DNA from: Candidatus Rifleibacteriota bacterium
Lineage (GTDB): Bacteria; Riflebacteria; Ozemobacteria; Ozemobacterales; Ozemobacteraceae
Direction: 5' to 3'
Assembly (NCBI GenBank): GCA_022704885.1
Contig: JAKJFO010000045.1
Coordinates: 1-22,975, forward strand
DNA length: 22,975 nucleotides
The first letter of the stretch is position 1. The number at the start of each line of letters is the position of its first letter. The notes under the pieces were generated by a model that worked only from the letters and a program-made list of their open reading frames with translations, was not told the origin of the DNA and did no database searches. Shown here one piece after another: positions 7,727 to 15,940 of this stretch. A program made the position numbers and the translations under genes.

Positions 7727-9922
7727 TTATCGTTCTGGCAGAAGCCTGAAACTTGCCACGGCTTTTTCAGTAAGACTTTCATATGCGCTGTCAGTCTCTG
7801 TTCCAATAAAGAAACGGATCAACAGCAGAATGTCATTTTCGAATACCAGATAATCGACTACTGAAAGAGGTCCTCCGCCAGAAGTGATCAACCACCGTAT
7901 CCGGTAAGTGCCGGGCCTGACCTGTTTAAGATCTTCAGGACCACGGCGCGATTTAAGCAGAATCTCCTCGGTGCTTTCAATTTCGCGCGTTCTCTCACCG
8001 ACAAACTCTTTCAGCACAGCTTCGACTGGCTCGCTGTTCAAGCCCACCAGCACAGACACTCTCTCACGAAACGGGCCAACCGCTTCGAGCGCAAGAGGTT
8101 TATTTTCAAGCGGATCGATCTGCCAGCTGGCAGGAAGTTGCAACGAGAAAGTTGCAGAAGCATTGCTGATTTCTGCAAACTTGTTAATGGTGCGCGGATA
8201 GGAACCTCTTTCAGCAACAGCTGCCATCTGCCAGATACTGAAGCCGGCTACGAAGAGCATGACAACGGCGGCAGCATATCCAGCAACCCTCTTATAGAAA
8301 GGTAGTTTGAGAATCGGCAATAAAAATACAGCTAGAATTGCTCCGCCCAAAAGACCGCCAAGGTGAGCACTGTTGTCTACGCCCTTTTCAACTGCGCCAA
8401 TTATGAGATTTATGACCAGAATAAAGAGAAGAGTAGAAAAATTGTTGCGTCTGGCCAGACTCTCTGCGCCTTTTACTCTGAAAAATTCAAAAACGATGGC
8501 GAGTGACAAAAGGCCAAGAACTGCTGCCGAAGCCCCTGCAGAAAGAGGTTGGCCAGTATACACAGCAGCCAGACCGCCAGCAATCCCACAAAAGAAAAAC
8601 GACGCAAGATAAAGCGGCCAGCCAACAATGCGTTCTATTGGCGGCCCGAAAAATTTCAGCGCCACCAGGTTCATCAGCAGATGTATCCAGCCAATATGAA
8701 TGAACTGATACGAAAACAACCGGAAATACTCGCCATCTTTAACAAGAAAAGAGCTGTTGGCGCCCAGATCGATAAGAGTCACGATGTCTTCTACATTGCG
8801 GGTAACGATCAGAATGACCGATACTATCATTATCAGCCATGAAAGCACGCTGGTAGCATTCGCCGGAGTTTCTTCCAACTCCTGCTGTTGTTTAACATCT
8901 TCATTGATTGCAGTTTTGACTGCATCACTATAACGGGTATGCAGCTCTTTGAGATGAGCGAGAAGCTTGCGGTCAAAAAAATCACGATTTTCAATCAAAG
9001 AAAAATAGCGTTTGCGCATGAATGGCAGCCAGGCCTCGCTGCTTTCAGCTTCTTCGGCGGCTGTAACACTGATAATTGAGGCCATTTTTTTCTCGCCGGC
9101 CTCGTAATCTCCTGAGTTAAAGCGGCAAACGCCCCACCAGAAATCTTTGAGGCTTTCTGGGAGGCGCTCTATTCCTTCCTCTCCAGACTTGAGCAGTTCA
9201 TCGAATTCATCGTTCCAACCAAGAAAAGCAAAAAAAATCATTCGGCTGATCACCAGATTCGCCCTCTTTTCCAGAGAAGAATCATCGCCGGTATGCATCG
9301 CTTTTTCGAGCGCCAGCTGAGCCGCTGCCGCTTCTTCGTAGCGTGTCGTTTCAAGATAAGCCCTTACCAGATAAAGCAGTTCTTCGAAAGACTGCTGTGA
9401 CAGATCTTTGTCTGCCAATCTCAGATCATCGATCAATCCGCTGAAATTACGGTTGTTAAAATGTATCAGTCCGAGAAACACCCTGGTGACACCGTCAAAC
9501 GGCTCACCCCGATGAAGCATTGAACGCATCTCGAGCTCGAGCTGCGCGATGTTTTCGCCGAATTTTTCTGCCAGTACCGCCAGTTCATGCAGATGGTAAT
9601 TCATGTCGGTCCAGGCAATATGGGCCTTCCAGCGGGCATAAGGCTCGATCTCGGCAAAACGGTTCTCGGCCATCAATATGTCGATCTGTCTCTGCAGATA
9701 CATGGGCAGCAGAACAAGAATCACGATACCGCTCAAAGAGACACTTATCGCCACTCCTCCGCTGACATCACGGGCAATCATGACAATCATCAGGCAAAGC
9801 AGGAAAAACAGCTGCGAAATGTAGCCAGAATAGTGCTTGAAACCTTTCTGGAAGAGTGAAAACATCATGTAGCCGACATTGGCCATGAGTAGATACATTA
9901 ACAGTCTGTAGGCTATATCCAT
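7727..9922 (-). CDS. Rhomboid-family intramembrane serine protease in a large multidomain protein
   Basis: A protein of 731 residues from ATG 9922; a TTG six bases earlier is also possible, but the AGATAGG-like site is better placed for the ATG. Three N-terminal TM helices (about 5-75) are followed by a long helical, TPR-like cytoplasmic region (about 85-335). A rhomboid core (about 360-580) contains 'HLLMN', the serine motif 'SAGASAAVLGL' (S465) and 'NSAHLGGLLGG' (H520), so the Ser-His dyad is intact; the usual GxSG has Ala for the second Gly. After one more TM helix there is a soluble C-terminal domain (about 590-731) of about 140 residues that I do not recognise. Rhomboids are commonly 200-300 residues, so the extra domains are unusual and may select or present substrates. 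It lies 48 bases after topB on the same strand and may be co-transcribed. Confidence 0.88.
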   Translation of the reverse strand: MDIAYRLLMYLLMANVGYMMFSLFQKGFKHYSGYISQLFFLLCLMIVMIARDVSGGVAISVSLSGIVILVLLPMYLQRQIDILMAENRFAEIEPYARWKAHIAWTDMNYHLHELAVLAEKFGENIAQLELEMRSMLHRGEPFDGVTRVFLGLIHFNNRNFSGLIDDLRLADKDLSQQSFEELLYLVRAYLETTRYEEAAAAQLALEKAMHTGDDSSLEKRANLVISRMIFFAFLGWNDEFDELLKSGEEGIERLPESLKDFWWGVCRFNSGDYEAGEKKMASIISVTAAEEAESSEAWLPFMRKRYFSLIENRDFFDRKLLAHLKELHTRYSDAVKTAINEDVKQQQELEETPANATSVLSWLIMIVSVILIVTRNVEDIVTLIDLGANSSFLVKDGEYFRLFSYQFIHIGWIHLLMNLVALKFFGPPIERIVGWPLYLASFFFCGIAGGLAAVYTGQPLSAGASAAVLGLLSLAIVFEFFRVKGAESLARRNNFSTLLFILVINLIIGAVEKGVDNSAHLGGLLGGAILAVFLLPILKLPFYKRVAGYAAAVVMLFVAGFSIWQMAAVAERGSYPRTINKFAEISNASATFSLQLPASWQIDPLENKPLALEAVGPFRERVSVLVGLNSEPVEAVLKEFVGERTREIESTEEILLKSRRGPEDLKQVRPGTYRIRWLITSGGGPLSVVDYLVFENDILLLIRFFIGTETDSAYESLTEKAVASFRLLPER

Positions 9923-9970
9923 GCGCAAAACCTATCTGATTTCGGGCGGCTGTAAAGCAATATCTGCCCG

Positions 9971-12223
9971 CTATTCTTTAACCGCCAGCAGTTCGATGCC
10001 GCTGCGGTCTTCCTTCATTGCCAGGCGACCGGAAACCACACGCCCGTCTTCAAGTGTAAAACCCTTGATCAGACGCGTTGTTCTGCCCTGAATGAGAAGA
10101 TCGATAGCAGACTGAGTCAGCTTCTTGCCATAAAACTCTTTCCAGACCACGTAATTACAGCCTTCTTTGAAACGATTACAGCCAAAACCACGGCTGCCTT
10201 CGATTATCTGCCCCTTGCCACAGGCAGGGCATTCGCCGAACGTTTTCCGAACTGCTGCTGGCACTGCTGGCGCAGGGCGGGCAGAACGCTGAGTCGTCGC
10301 GCTATCTGACGATTCTGCGACTGTGCGCGTATTGGTGCCTGCCGCATGTTTTACTGCTGACGGGTATGAAGCAAGATTGCGAGCACTCTTTATCTGCGTA
10401 ACAATAGCGCTGACAAAAGCTGCAATATCGCCCATAAAAGCTTCCGGATCATCTTTGCCTTTCGCCATGTCGGCAAGTCGTTTTTCCCAGCTGCCGGTCA
10501 ATTCAGGGCTTTTGATCTCAGCGGCTGCAACTTCTACCAGCTTGATGCCTTTTGGTGTCGGTACCAGCTTCTTCTTTTCGCGTAGCATGTATTCAACTCG
10601 AATCAGCTTTTCAATGATTTCAGCTCGGGTAGCCGGAGTCCCGAGCCCGCTGTCTTTCATGGCTTCACGCAGTTCTTCGCTCTCGTCCAGCTTGCCGGCG
10701 GTTTCCATCGCCTGCAGAAGCGTTGCTTCGGTATAAGCTGCCGGTGGCCGCGTCTTTCTGGTCAGCAGCACTGCGTCTTCAATCTTACGGGTATCGCCTT
10801 TCTTGAGATCAGGCAGCGACTGTTCATTCTCATCGTCTTCAGTACCGGCTCCCATCTCGGAATCTTTTTCAGCAGATTTGTCAACTGCCTTTTCGGCAGT
10901 ATGCTGACGTTTCGGATAGAGCGCGCGCCAGCCTTCTTCGGTGATCACCCTGCCGGAGGCCTTGAAATTGTCTTTACCGGAACGCATCACAACTGTCGTT
11001 GACAGATACTCGTGATCAGGATAAAAAACTGCGAGAAAACGGCGGACGACCAGATCGTAGACGTTGCGTTCTTCAGCTGGCCACCCGGCTGTGTCGGGAA
11101 CTTTCTTCTCAGTGGGTATTATGGCGTGATGGTCAGATACTTTGGCATCATTGAAAATTCTTTTGTCTTTGGTTGGGCGGTTCTGCCGCAGCCAGCCGAG
11201 ATATTCATCATATTGCCCGGGCAGAGACGCCAGACGCTTTTCTATTGTTGGAAAAATGTCATCCGAAAGGTAGCGACTGTCGGTTCTTGGGTAGGTGACT
11301 ACCTTGCGTTTTTCGTAAAGAGTCTGCAGCGCTGCCAGAGTATCAGCGGCTGTCATCGAATATTTTGAGTTAGCTTCGCGCTGCAAAGTCGTCAGGTCAT
11401 AAAGCGACGGCGGCGACTGCTTCTTTTTCGACTTTTTTACGCTGTGCACGACAGCCTGCTCGCCCTTCAGCCGGTCGGCGAGTTCTCTCGCCTTTTCGGC
11501 CTGATCGATACGGCTCGGGTATTCATCTGCGTCGGGATCGAACCACAGCGCACTGAAATCGGAAAAAACCGCGTTGACTTCCCAGTAATCCTTCGGCACG
11601 AAATTCTGGATCTCAAGATGCCGATTTACCACCATGGCCAGAGTCGGTGTCTGCACACGGCCAAGCGTAAACATGCTATTCATGCGCTTGGTGTAGGCCC
11701 GGGTAAAATTCATGCCCACCAGCCAGTCGGCACGGCTGCGACAGACGGCGGCCTGCGCCAGTGGTTCGTATTTTTCTCCTGGCCTCAGGTCTTCGAAACC
11801 ATGTTTGATAGCCTCGTCAGTCATGCTCGATATCCACAGTCGCCGAATTGGCTTTTTACAGCCACTATGCTGGTAAACCAGGCGAAAAATCAGTTCGCCC
11901 TCACGGCCGGCGTCAGCACCGTTAATGATCTGGCCGACATCGTCGCGGTTGAACAGTCTGGCAACAATCTCATACTGCTGCCGAGAGGATTGCAGAACCG
12001 AGAGTTTCCATTCTGCCGGCAGCATCGGCAGTGTTTCGAGGTTCCATTTCTGCCAAGCCGGATTCTGAACTTCAGGGTGACCAAGTGATACCAGGTGACC
12101 GAACCCCCAGGTAACGATGTAATCCTGGCCTTCGAGAAAGCCTTCTCCGCGTCTACCAGCCCCGAGAATGCGGGCGATATCTTTGCCCACCGATGGTTTT
12201 TCTGCGAATACGAGAGTTTTCAT
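9971..12223 (-). CDS. topB: DNA topoisomerase III
   Basis: A 750-residue type IA topoisomerase that relaxes negatively supercoiled DNA and unlinks replication and recombination intermediates. The TOPRIM domain opens with 'LVFAEKPSV' (E8) and carries 'GADAGREGELIFR', the TopB form of the acidic motif. The active-site tyrosine is Y311 in 'VVTYPRTDSRYL'. A low-complexity linker (about 630-660) leads to a C-terminal zinc-ribbon-like domain starting 'CPACGKG' (C665, C668), with two later cysteines, of the type found at the end of many TopB proteins. Length and motifs are normal. The ATG has no strong ribosome site and sits close behind a candidate promoter (12230-12258), so the message may have a very short leader. 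The rhomboid gene follows at 48 bases. Confidence 0.95.
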   Translation of the reverse strand: MKTLVFAEKPSVGKDIARILGAGRRGEGFLEGQDYIVTWGFGHLVSLGHPEVQNPAWQKWNLETLPMLPAEWKLSVLQSSRQQYEIVARLFNRDDVGQIINGADAGREGELIFRLVYQHSGCKKPIRRLWISSMTDEAIKHGFEDLRPGEKYEPLAQAAVCRSRADWLVGMNFTRAYTKRMNSMFTLGRVQTPTLAMVVNRHLEIQNFVPKDYWEVNAVFSDFSALWFDPDADEYPSRIDQAEKARELADRLKGEQAVVHSVKKSKKKQSPPSLYDLTTLQREANSKYSMTAADTLAALQTLYEKRKVVTYPRTDSRYLSDDIFPTIEKRLASLPGQYDEYLGWLRQNRPTKDKRIFNDAKVSDHHAIIPTEKKVPDTAGWPAEERNVYDLVVRRFLAVFYPDHEYLSTTVVMRSGKDNFKASGRVITEEGWRALYPKRQHTAEKAVDKSAEKDSEMGAGTEDDENEQSLPDLKKGDTRKIEDAVLLTRKTRPPAAYTEATLLQAMETAGKLDESEELREAMKDSGLGTPATRAEIIEKLIRVEYMLREKKKLVPTPKGIKLVEVAAAEIKSPELTGSWEKRLADMAKGKDDPEAFMGDIAAFVSAIVTQIKSARNLASYPSAVKHAAGTNTRTVAESSDSATTQRSARPAPAVPAAVRKTFGECPACGKGQIIEGSRGFGCNRFKEGCNYVVWKEFYGKKLTQSAIDLLIQGRTTRLIKGFTLEDGRVVSGRLAMKEDRSGIELLAVKE

Positions 12224-12229
12224 GCAAGT

Positions 12230-12258
12230 ATGCTAACTCAGACAAAAATATCTGTCCA
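12230..12258 (-). promoter_or_regulatory. Candidate promoter of topB
   Basis: TGGACA (-35) and TAGCAT (-10) are separated by 17 bases on the minus strand. The -10 match is weak, and the predicted start of transcription would fall almost on the topB ATG. Confidence 0.4.
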
Positions 12259-12291
12259 GTTAAAGAGTTTTTGCGATTCTTAATTAAATAT

Positions 12292-12321
12292 TTGCCGAAA
12301 ATTACCGATTCGTTTTATACT
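12292..12321 (+). promoter_or_regulatory. Candidate promoter of the PilC/GspF-like gene
   Basis: TTGCCG (-35) and TATACT (-10) are 18 bases apart on plus, about 80 bases before the start codon, in a clearly AT-rich divergent intergenic stretch. Confidence 0.55.
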
Positions 12322-12403
12322 ATACTTGAAATAATCATATTTTAGCCCGAATCATCGAAGGGCGTTCCTGTTCGTATGCTAGCAAATTGAAGGAGGAGTT
12401 TTC

Positions 12404-13612
12404 ATGGCGACCTTCGCTTATAAGGCCAGAAACTGGGATGGAAAAATAGTTTCAGCCGAAATGGAAGGCGAAAGCAAAGAAGTCTGCATCGCCAAGTTGC
12501 GCGAAAAGGGCTATTTCGTCACCAATATCACCGAAAAAAAAGGCTCTGGCGGTATTTCGCTGAGTTTTCTGCAGCGCGGCGTCAGTTCGCAGGAAGTCTG
12601 TATCTTTGCCCGTCAGTTTGCTACCATGATTGGCTCGGGCGTTCCGCTCGTCCGTTGTCTCACAATTCTACAGGCTCAGGCCGAAAATCCGACCTTCAAA
12701 AAGATTATCAGCCAGATCAGATCAGACGTCGAAGGCGGCGCGACCTTCTCGAAGTCTCTCGAAAAGCACCCCCGCGTCTTCAGTGACCTTTTCTGCTCTC
12801 TGGTTAAGGCCGGCGAAGTCGGCGGTATTCTCGACCAGATCCTCGAGCGTCTGGCCGACTATCTCGAAAGCTCAGAGAACCTCAAGTCAAAGGTTAAGGG
12901 CGCGTTGACCTACCCGGTCGTCGTATTCGCCATCGCCGGTCTCGTCGTTCTCGCACTGGTTCTCTTCGTTCTGCCTCAGTTCAAAGAAATCTTCATGGGC
13001 ATGAATGTCGAACTGCCCATGGCGACCCAGATTCTGCTCGGCACTTCAGACTTCATGATCGCCTGGTGGTTCATCATCATCCCGGCTATCGTCGCGGTTC
13101 CTATCCTTATCTACAACTTCTTCCAGACCAAAACCGGTGCTCGCATCTTCGATACCAACATCCTGCGCATGCCCGCCATCGGCCTGATGATGCGCAAAGT
13201 TGCGGTCGCCAAATTCACCCGAACGCTCGGCACGCTTATCGCATCCGGTGTTCCGATTCTGCAGGCGCTCGAAGTTACCTCGCAGACTGCCGGTAACGTC
13301 GTTATCGCCGAGGCCGTTGATAAAACCCGCGTTTCGATCCGCGAAGGTGAATCAATCGCTGACCCGCTCAAAAACTCAGGGGTTTTCCCGCCGATGGTCG
13401 TGCAGATGATCGCGGTTGGTGAAGAAACCGGTGAACTCGACAAAATGCTTTCCAAGATCGCCGACTTTTACGACACCGAAGTAGACAACGCCGTTAAGGG
13501 CTTGACCTCGGTCATCGAACCGATCGTTATCGTGTTCATGGGGGTCGTCATCGGCGGCAACTCCGGCGGCTTTTTTTTGCGAGACAAAGACAGCTATGGC
13601 GCCACTGCGTAA
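12404..13612 (+). CDS. Type IV pilus / type II secretion inner-membrane platform protein (PilC/GspF family) with abnormal C-terminus
   Basis: A 402-residue member of the platform-protein family, which sits in the inner membrane and couples the assembly ATPase to pilin or pseudopilin assembly. The N-terminal 'FAYKARNWDGKIVSAEMEG' is typical. Two repeated T2SSF domains lie at about 70-193 ('FARQFATMIGSGVPLVRCL') and 273-395 ('FTRTLGTLIASGVPILQAL'), with TM helices at about 168-190 and 220-240. A perfect AGGAGG lies seven bases before the ATG. The expected last TM helix starts normally ('PIVIVFMGVVIGG') but continues 'NSGGFFLRDKDSYGATA', placing Asn, Arg, Asp, Lys and Asp where hydrophobic residues are expected. 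The length is still normal, and neither other frame restores a hydrophobic end. It stands alone, without pilB, pilT or pilin genes, so it may be a stray paralog or in early decay. Confidence 0.88.
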   Translation: MATFAYKARNWDGKIVSAEMEGESKEVCIAKLREKGYFVTNITEKKGSGGISLSFLQRGVSSQEVCIFARQFATMIGSGVPLVRCLTILQAQAENPTFKKIISQIRSDVEGGATFSKSLEKHPRVFSDLFCSLVKAGEVGGILDQILERLADYLESSENLKSKVKGALTYPVVVFAIAGLVVLALVLFVLPQFKEIFMGMNVELPMATQILLGTSDFMIAWWFIIIPAIVAVPILIYNFFQTKTGARIFDTNILRMPAIGLMMRKVAVAKFTRTLGTLIASGVPILQALEVTSQTAGNVVIAEAVDKTRVSIREGESIADPLKNSGVFPPMVVQMIAVGEETGELDKMLSKIADFYDTEVDNAVKGLTSVIEPIVIVFMGVVIGGNSGGFFLRDKDSYGATA

Positions 13613-13622
13613 AAGCTGACAT

Positions 13623-13660
13623 AAAAAAACTCCGCCGGCAGCCTGCTGGCGGAGTTTTTT
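13623..13660. terminator. Bidirectional rho-independent terminator
   Basis: A long GC-rich stem (CTCCGCCGGC / GCTGGCGGAG, one G-T pair) is flanked by A7 and T6, so it can stop both the plus-strand PilC-like gene and the minus-strand PLP enzyme gene. Confidence 0.92.
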
Positions 13661-13676
13661 AAAACCAGATTAGAAA

Positions 13677-14861
13677 TCAGATCTTGTCGAGAGCCTGCCA
13701 GAGATCAGCTTTGATATCATCGACATCTTCGCAACCGACCGAAAATCGCACCAGACCGTCTGAGATCCCGGCTTCGGCACGGGCTTGCGGACCCATGCTG
13801 GCATGGGTCATGCTGGCCGGGTGCTGAATCAGGCTTTCGATGCCACCCAGTGAAACTGCGAGAGTGCTCAGGCCAACTGAATCCATAACAGTTTTGCCGG
13901 CCTTCACCCCACCCTTGAGTTCAAACGAAATCATGGCACCAGGGCCGGCCATCTGTTTTTTAGCCAGTTCATACTGAGGGTGAGATTTGAGACCGGGGTA
14001 TTTAACCCATTCGATTTTGGGGTGCTTTTCGAGCTCTTCGGCAAGTTTCATGGCATTGGCCTGAGCCACCTTTACGCGCATGGCAAGAGTCTTTACGCCG
14101 CGCAGAACCAGCCAGGCCTGGTGCGGATCGATAGTTCCGCCCATCTGGCAGAGAACCTGATGCATTTTCTTGCGCAAACCAGTGTCCTTTGCCACCAGCA
14201 TGCCGGCGACGACGTCGCTGTGACCGTTGATAAACTTGGTCATGCTGTGCAGAACGATATCGGCGCCCAGTGCCAGAGGCTTCTGCAGAACCGGGCTGCA
14301 GAAAGTATTGTCGACAACCAGTAACACTCCCGCTTTTTTCGCTATTTCAGCGACGGCAGCAATATCAGTTATTGCGAGAGTCGGATTGGCTGGAGTCTCG
14401 ATATAAATCAGCTTTGTATTGCTTTTAACGGCCTTTCTAACGCTGTCGAGATCGGCTGTGTCGACAAATGTCGATTCTACCCCGAATCTTTTGAGCTCGT
14501 TTTCGAGCAGAGTTCGGGTAGGCCCATATACTGAACCGGTCGAAACTGCATGCTGACCGGCACCAAGGAAGGTCATGAATACGGTTGAGATCGCCGCCAT
14601 GCCGGTTGCTGTTGCCAGACCAGCGGCACCGCCTTCGAGTTCAGCGATACAACACTCAAGCGCGGCAGTTGTCGGGTTACCGATTCTCGTGTATTTATAG
14701 CCATTATCCTTGCCGGAAAACCTTGCTGCGCCCTGATCGGCGTCTTCAAAAGCGAAGGTCGATGACTGAAAAATCGGAACACTGACGCCACCAAAAAGCT
14801 TGTCGGGTTCCTGACCCGCATGAATACATGCGGTGTCCATTTTTACTGATGCGTGTTTCAT
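13677..14861 (-). CDS. Trans-sulfuration PLP enzyme, methionine gamma-lyase-like
   Basis: A 394-residue enzyme of the Cys/Met metabolism PLP family (fold type I), cytoplasmic. I chose ATG 14861 rather than the start nine codons upstream because AAGGAG lies seven bases before it and would otherwise be inside the gene. The PLP lysine is K209 in 'HSMTKFINGHSDVVAG', and the cofactor Asp is in 'VVDNTF'. 'YIETPANPTL' and the general pattern fit methionine gamma-lyase, which breaks methionine to methanethiol, ammonia and 2-oxobutyrate. The residue matching the lyase-typical Cys116 of the Pseudomonas enzyme is Pro114 ('VYGPT'). Cystathionine gamma-synthase, gamma-lyase or an O-acylhomoserine sulfhydrylase therefore cannot be excluded. 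No other methionine genes are nearby. It has its own promoter (14900-14928). Confidence 0.87.
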   Translation of the reverse strand: MKHASVKMDTACIHAGQEPDKLFGGVSVPIFQSSTFAFEDADQGAARFSGKDNGYKYTRIGNPTTAALECCIAELEGGAAGLATATGMAAISTVFMTFLGAGQHAVSTGSVYGPTRTLLENELKRFGVESTFVDTADLDSVRKAVKSNTKLIYIETPANPTLAITDIAAVAEIAKKAGVLLVVDNTFCSPVLQKPLALGADIVLHSMTKFINGHSDVVAGMLVAKDTGLRKKMHQVLCQMGGTIDPHQAWLVLRGVKTLAMRVKVAQANAMKLAEELEKHPKIEWVKYPGLKSHPQYELAKKQMAGPGAMISFELKGGVKAGKTVMDSVGLSTLAVSLGGIESLIQHPASMTHASMGPQARAEAGISDGLVRFSVGCEDVDDIKADLWQALDKI

Positions 14862-14899
14862 ATCATGACTCCTTTTCCCTGCAATCATTTTGTGTTGTC

Positions 14900-14928
14900 A
14901 TAATAGGCTCATCCTGCCAATTTGTCCA
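14900..14928 (-). promoter_or_regulatory. Promoter of the methionine gamma-lyase-like gene
   Basis: TGGACA (-35) and TATTAT (-10), each five of six matches to consensus, are 17 bases apart on minus, about 40 bases upstream of ATG 14861. I saw no SAM or T-box type leader in the short gap to the tRNA. Confidence 0.65.
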
Positions 14929-14948
14929 GCAAGTTTTAAGCTTATGCC

Positions 14949-14984
14949 AAAAACCGCCACCAGTCAAAGACTGATGGCGGTTTT
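14949..14984 (-). terminator. Terminator of tRNA-Pro
   Basis: A stem AAACCGCCA / TGGCGGTTT with an inner CAGT/ACTG and one mismatch begins just after the tRNA 3' end and is followed by T5 on minus. Confidence 0.85.
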
Positions 14985-14987
14985 CGG

Positions 14988-15060
14988 TCGGGGCGACTGG
15001 ACTCGAACCAGCGACCACTTGAACCCCATTCAAGTACGCTACCAACTGCGCTACGCCCCG
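14988..15060 (-). tRNA. tRNA-Pro (anticodon GGG)
   Basis: The minus strand folds into a full cloverleaf of 73 bases. The acceptor stem is CGGGGCG/CGCCCCG, all paired. The D-arm has GCGC..GGTAGCG(T). The anticodon stem is CTTGA/TCAAG with loop ATGGGGT, giving anticodon GGG. The T-arm has TTCGAGT in its loop, and the discriminator is A. It starts with C, as bacterial proline tRNAs do. The CCA end is not fully encoded (the genome reads CCG). It has its own promoter and terminator. Confidence 0.95.
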
Positions 15061-15101
15061 TAGGTTCGGCTGATTGAACAGCATTCATAACCTGTGTGTG
15101 T

Positions 15102-15130
15102 ATTGTATCAGATTCAAGCCAAATTGGCAA
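15102..15130 (-). promoter_or_regulatory. Promoter of tRNA-Pro
   Basis: TTGCCA (-35) and TACAAT (-10) are 17 bases apart on minus. The -10 is preceded by TGA, making an extended -10 (TGATACAAT), about 40 bases before the tRNA. Confidence 0.7.
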
Positions 15131-15197
15131 CAGATTTCGCCGAATGCGCGATTCTGCTCGGCAAAGGCAGGCAAAAAGAGGCTGCCCATTCCATTTA

Positions 15198-15917
15198 TCA
15201 GTCACTCAGGAGATTGGCGCGGCCAAGAGTGTCACGAATTTTGGTGCAGCGCCGTATAAAATCGTCTTTTCCTTTGATGTTAAGATACAATGTATCCTCA
15301 AGAAACTGCTGCTCAAGAAGTCCCATCGTTTCCATCATCTCAATGATCCCGGTGACTTCTGAGGTCTCGACCAGAAAGGCCTGACTGACAGTTTTCACCA
15401 GACTGTCGTATCTGATCATCGAGAGGGCCGAATTGTATTTTACCCCAGCAACCGTATACTGCGCCAACAGATCGATCAGATGCGCAATGCCCATAAAAAG
15501 GTCAGGTGTTTTCGCAAGTCTTTCTGTGGTAGTGCGCAATCTGTGGACCAGTGCAGTAAGCGCCACACCGATCAGTTTCGGCGATTTTTCGAGGAACTCA
15601 TCGAAGTCCTGTTTGGAAATAACCGCGACCTTTGAATCAGAGCGGGCTATGGCGGTAGCAGTGCGTTTCTGGTCTTTCAGAACCAGAGCCATTTCACCAA
15701 AAACCGACACTGGTTTGAAAACCGTAACGACCTTTTTTTGTCACCGCTGCCAACAGCAATTTCTACGCTGCCTTCAGTAAGAATGAACGCCACATTTCCA
15801 GGCTCACCCTCCTGAAAAATCACAGAACCGCTGGTGTAGTCCCTCATCCATGATTTCATCGACGTCAACTCCCATAATAAAACGGCTGAAAGCCTCTGTT
15901 TCACCGCCGGTAGACAA
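15198..15917 (-). pseudogene. Cyclic-nucleotide-binding (Crp/CNB domain) protein, frameshifted
   Basis: Two frames together spell one CNB-domain protein of about 240 residues. The upstream part reads 'SGSVIFQEGEPGNVAFILTEGSVEIAV' and the downstream part 'VSVFGEMALVLKDQKRTATAIA', the usual phosphate-binding cassette region. They are separated at a run of seven T on plus (15733-15739); one more base there would join them. A second break is likely near 15838-15848, because a third frame upstream encodes 'FSRFIMGVDVDEIMDE', which continues naturally if one base of GAGGGAC is dropped; its start could be TTG 15917, 23 bases after caiB. The C-terminal 130 residues are helical, with no clear helix-turn-helix that I can name. 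It may be a decayed gene, a sequencing error in a homopolymer, or programmed slippage. CNB proteins bind cAMP-like nucleotides and regulate transcription or partner enzymes. Confidence 0.75.
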
Positions 15918-15940
15918 ACTTGCTTCTACAGGTGATCGAT

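Noticed and set aside
9923..9928. TTG start for the rhomboid gene six bases upstream of the ATG
   Set aside because: The AGATAGG-like site is eight bases from the ATG but too close to the TTG; the difference is only two residues.
11444..12088. 214-residue frame antisense to topB
   Set aside because: A shadow of the conserved TOPRIM and catalytic region of topoisomerase III.
15131..15197. Imperfect hairpin (TTTGCCGA / TCGGCGAA) after the CNB gene
   Set aside because: The loop is 14 bases and no T run follows, so I do not call it a terminator.
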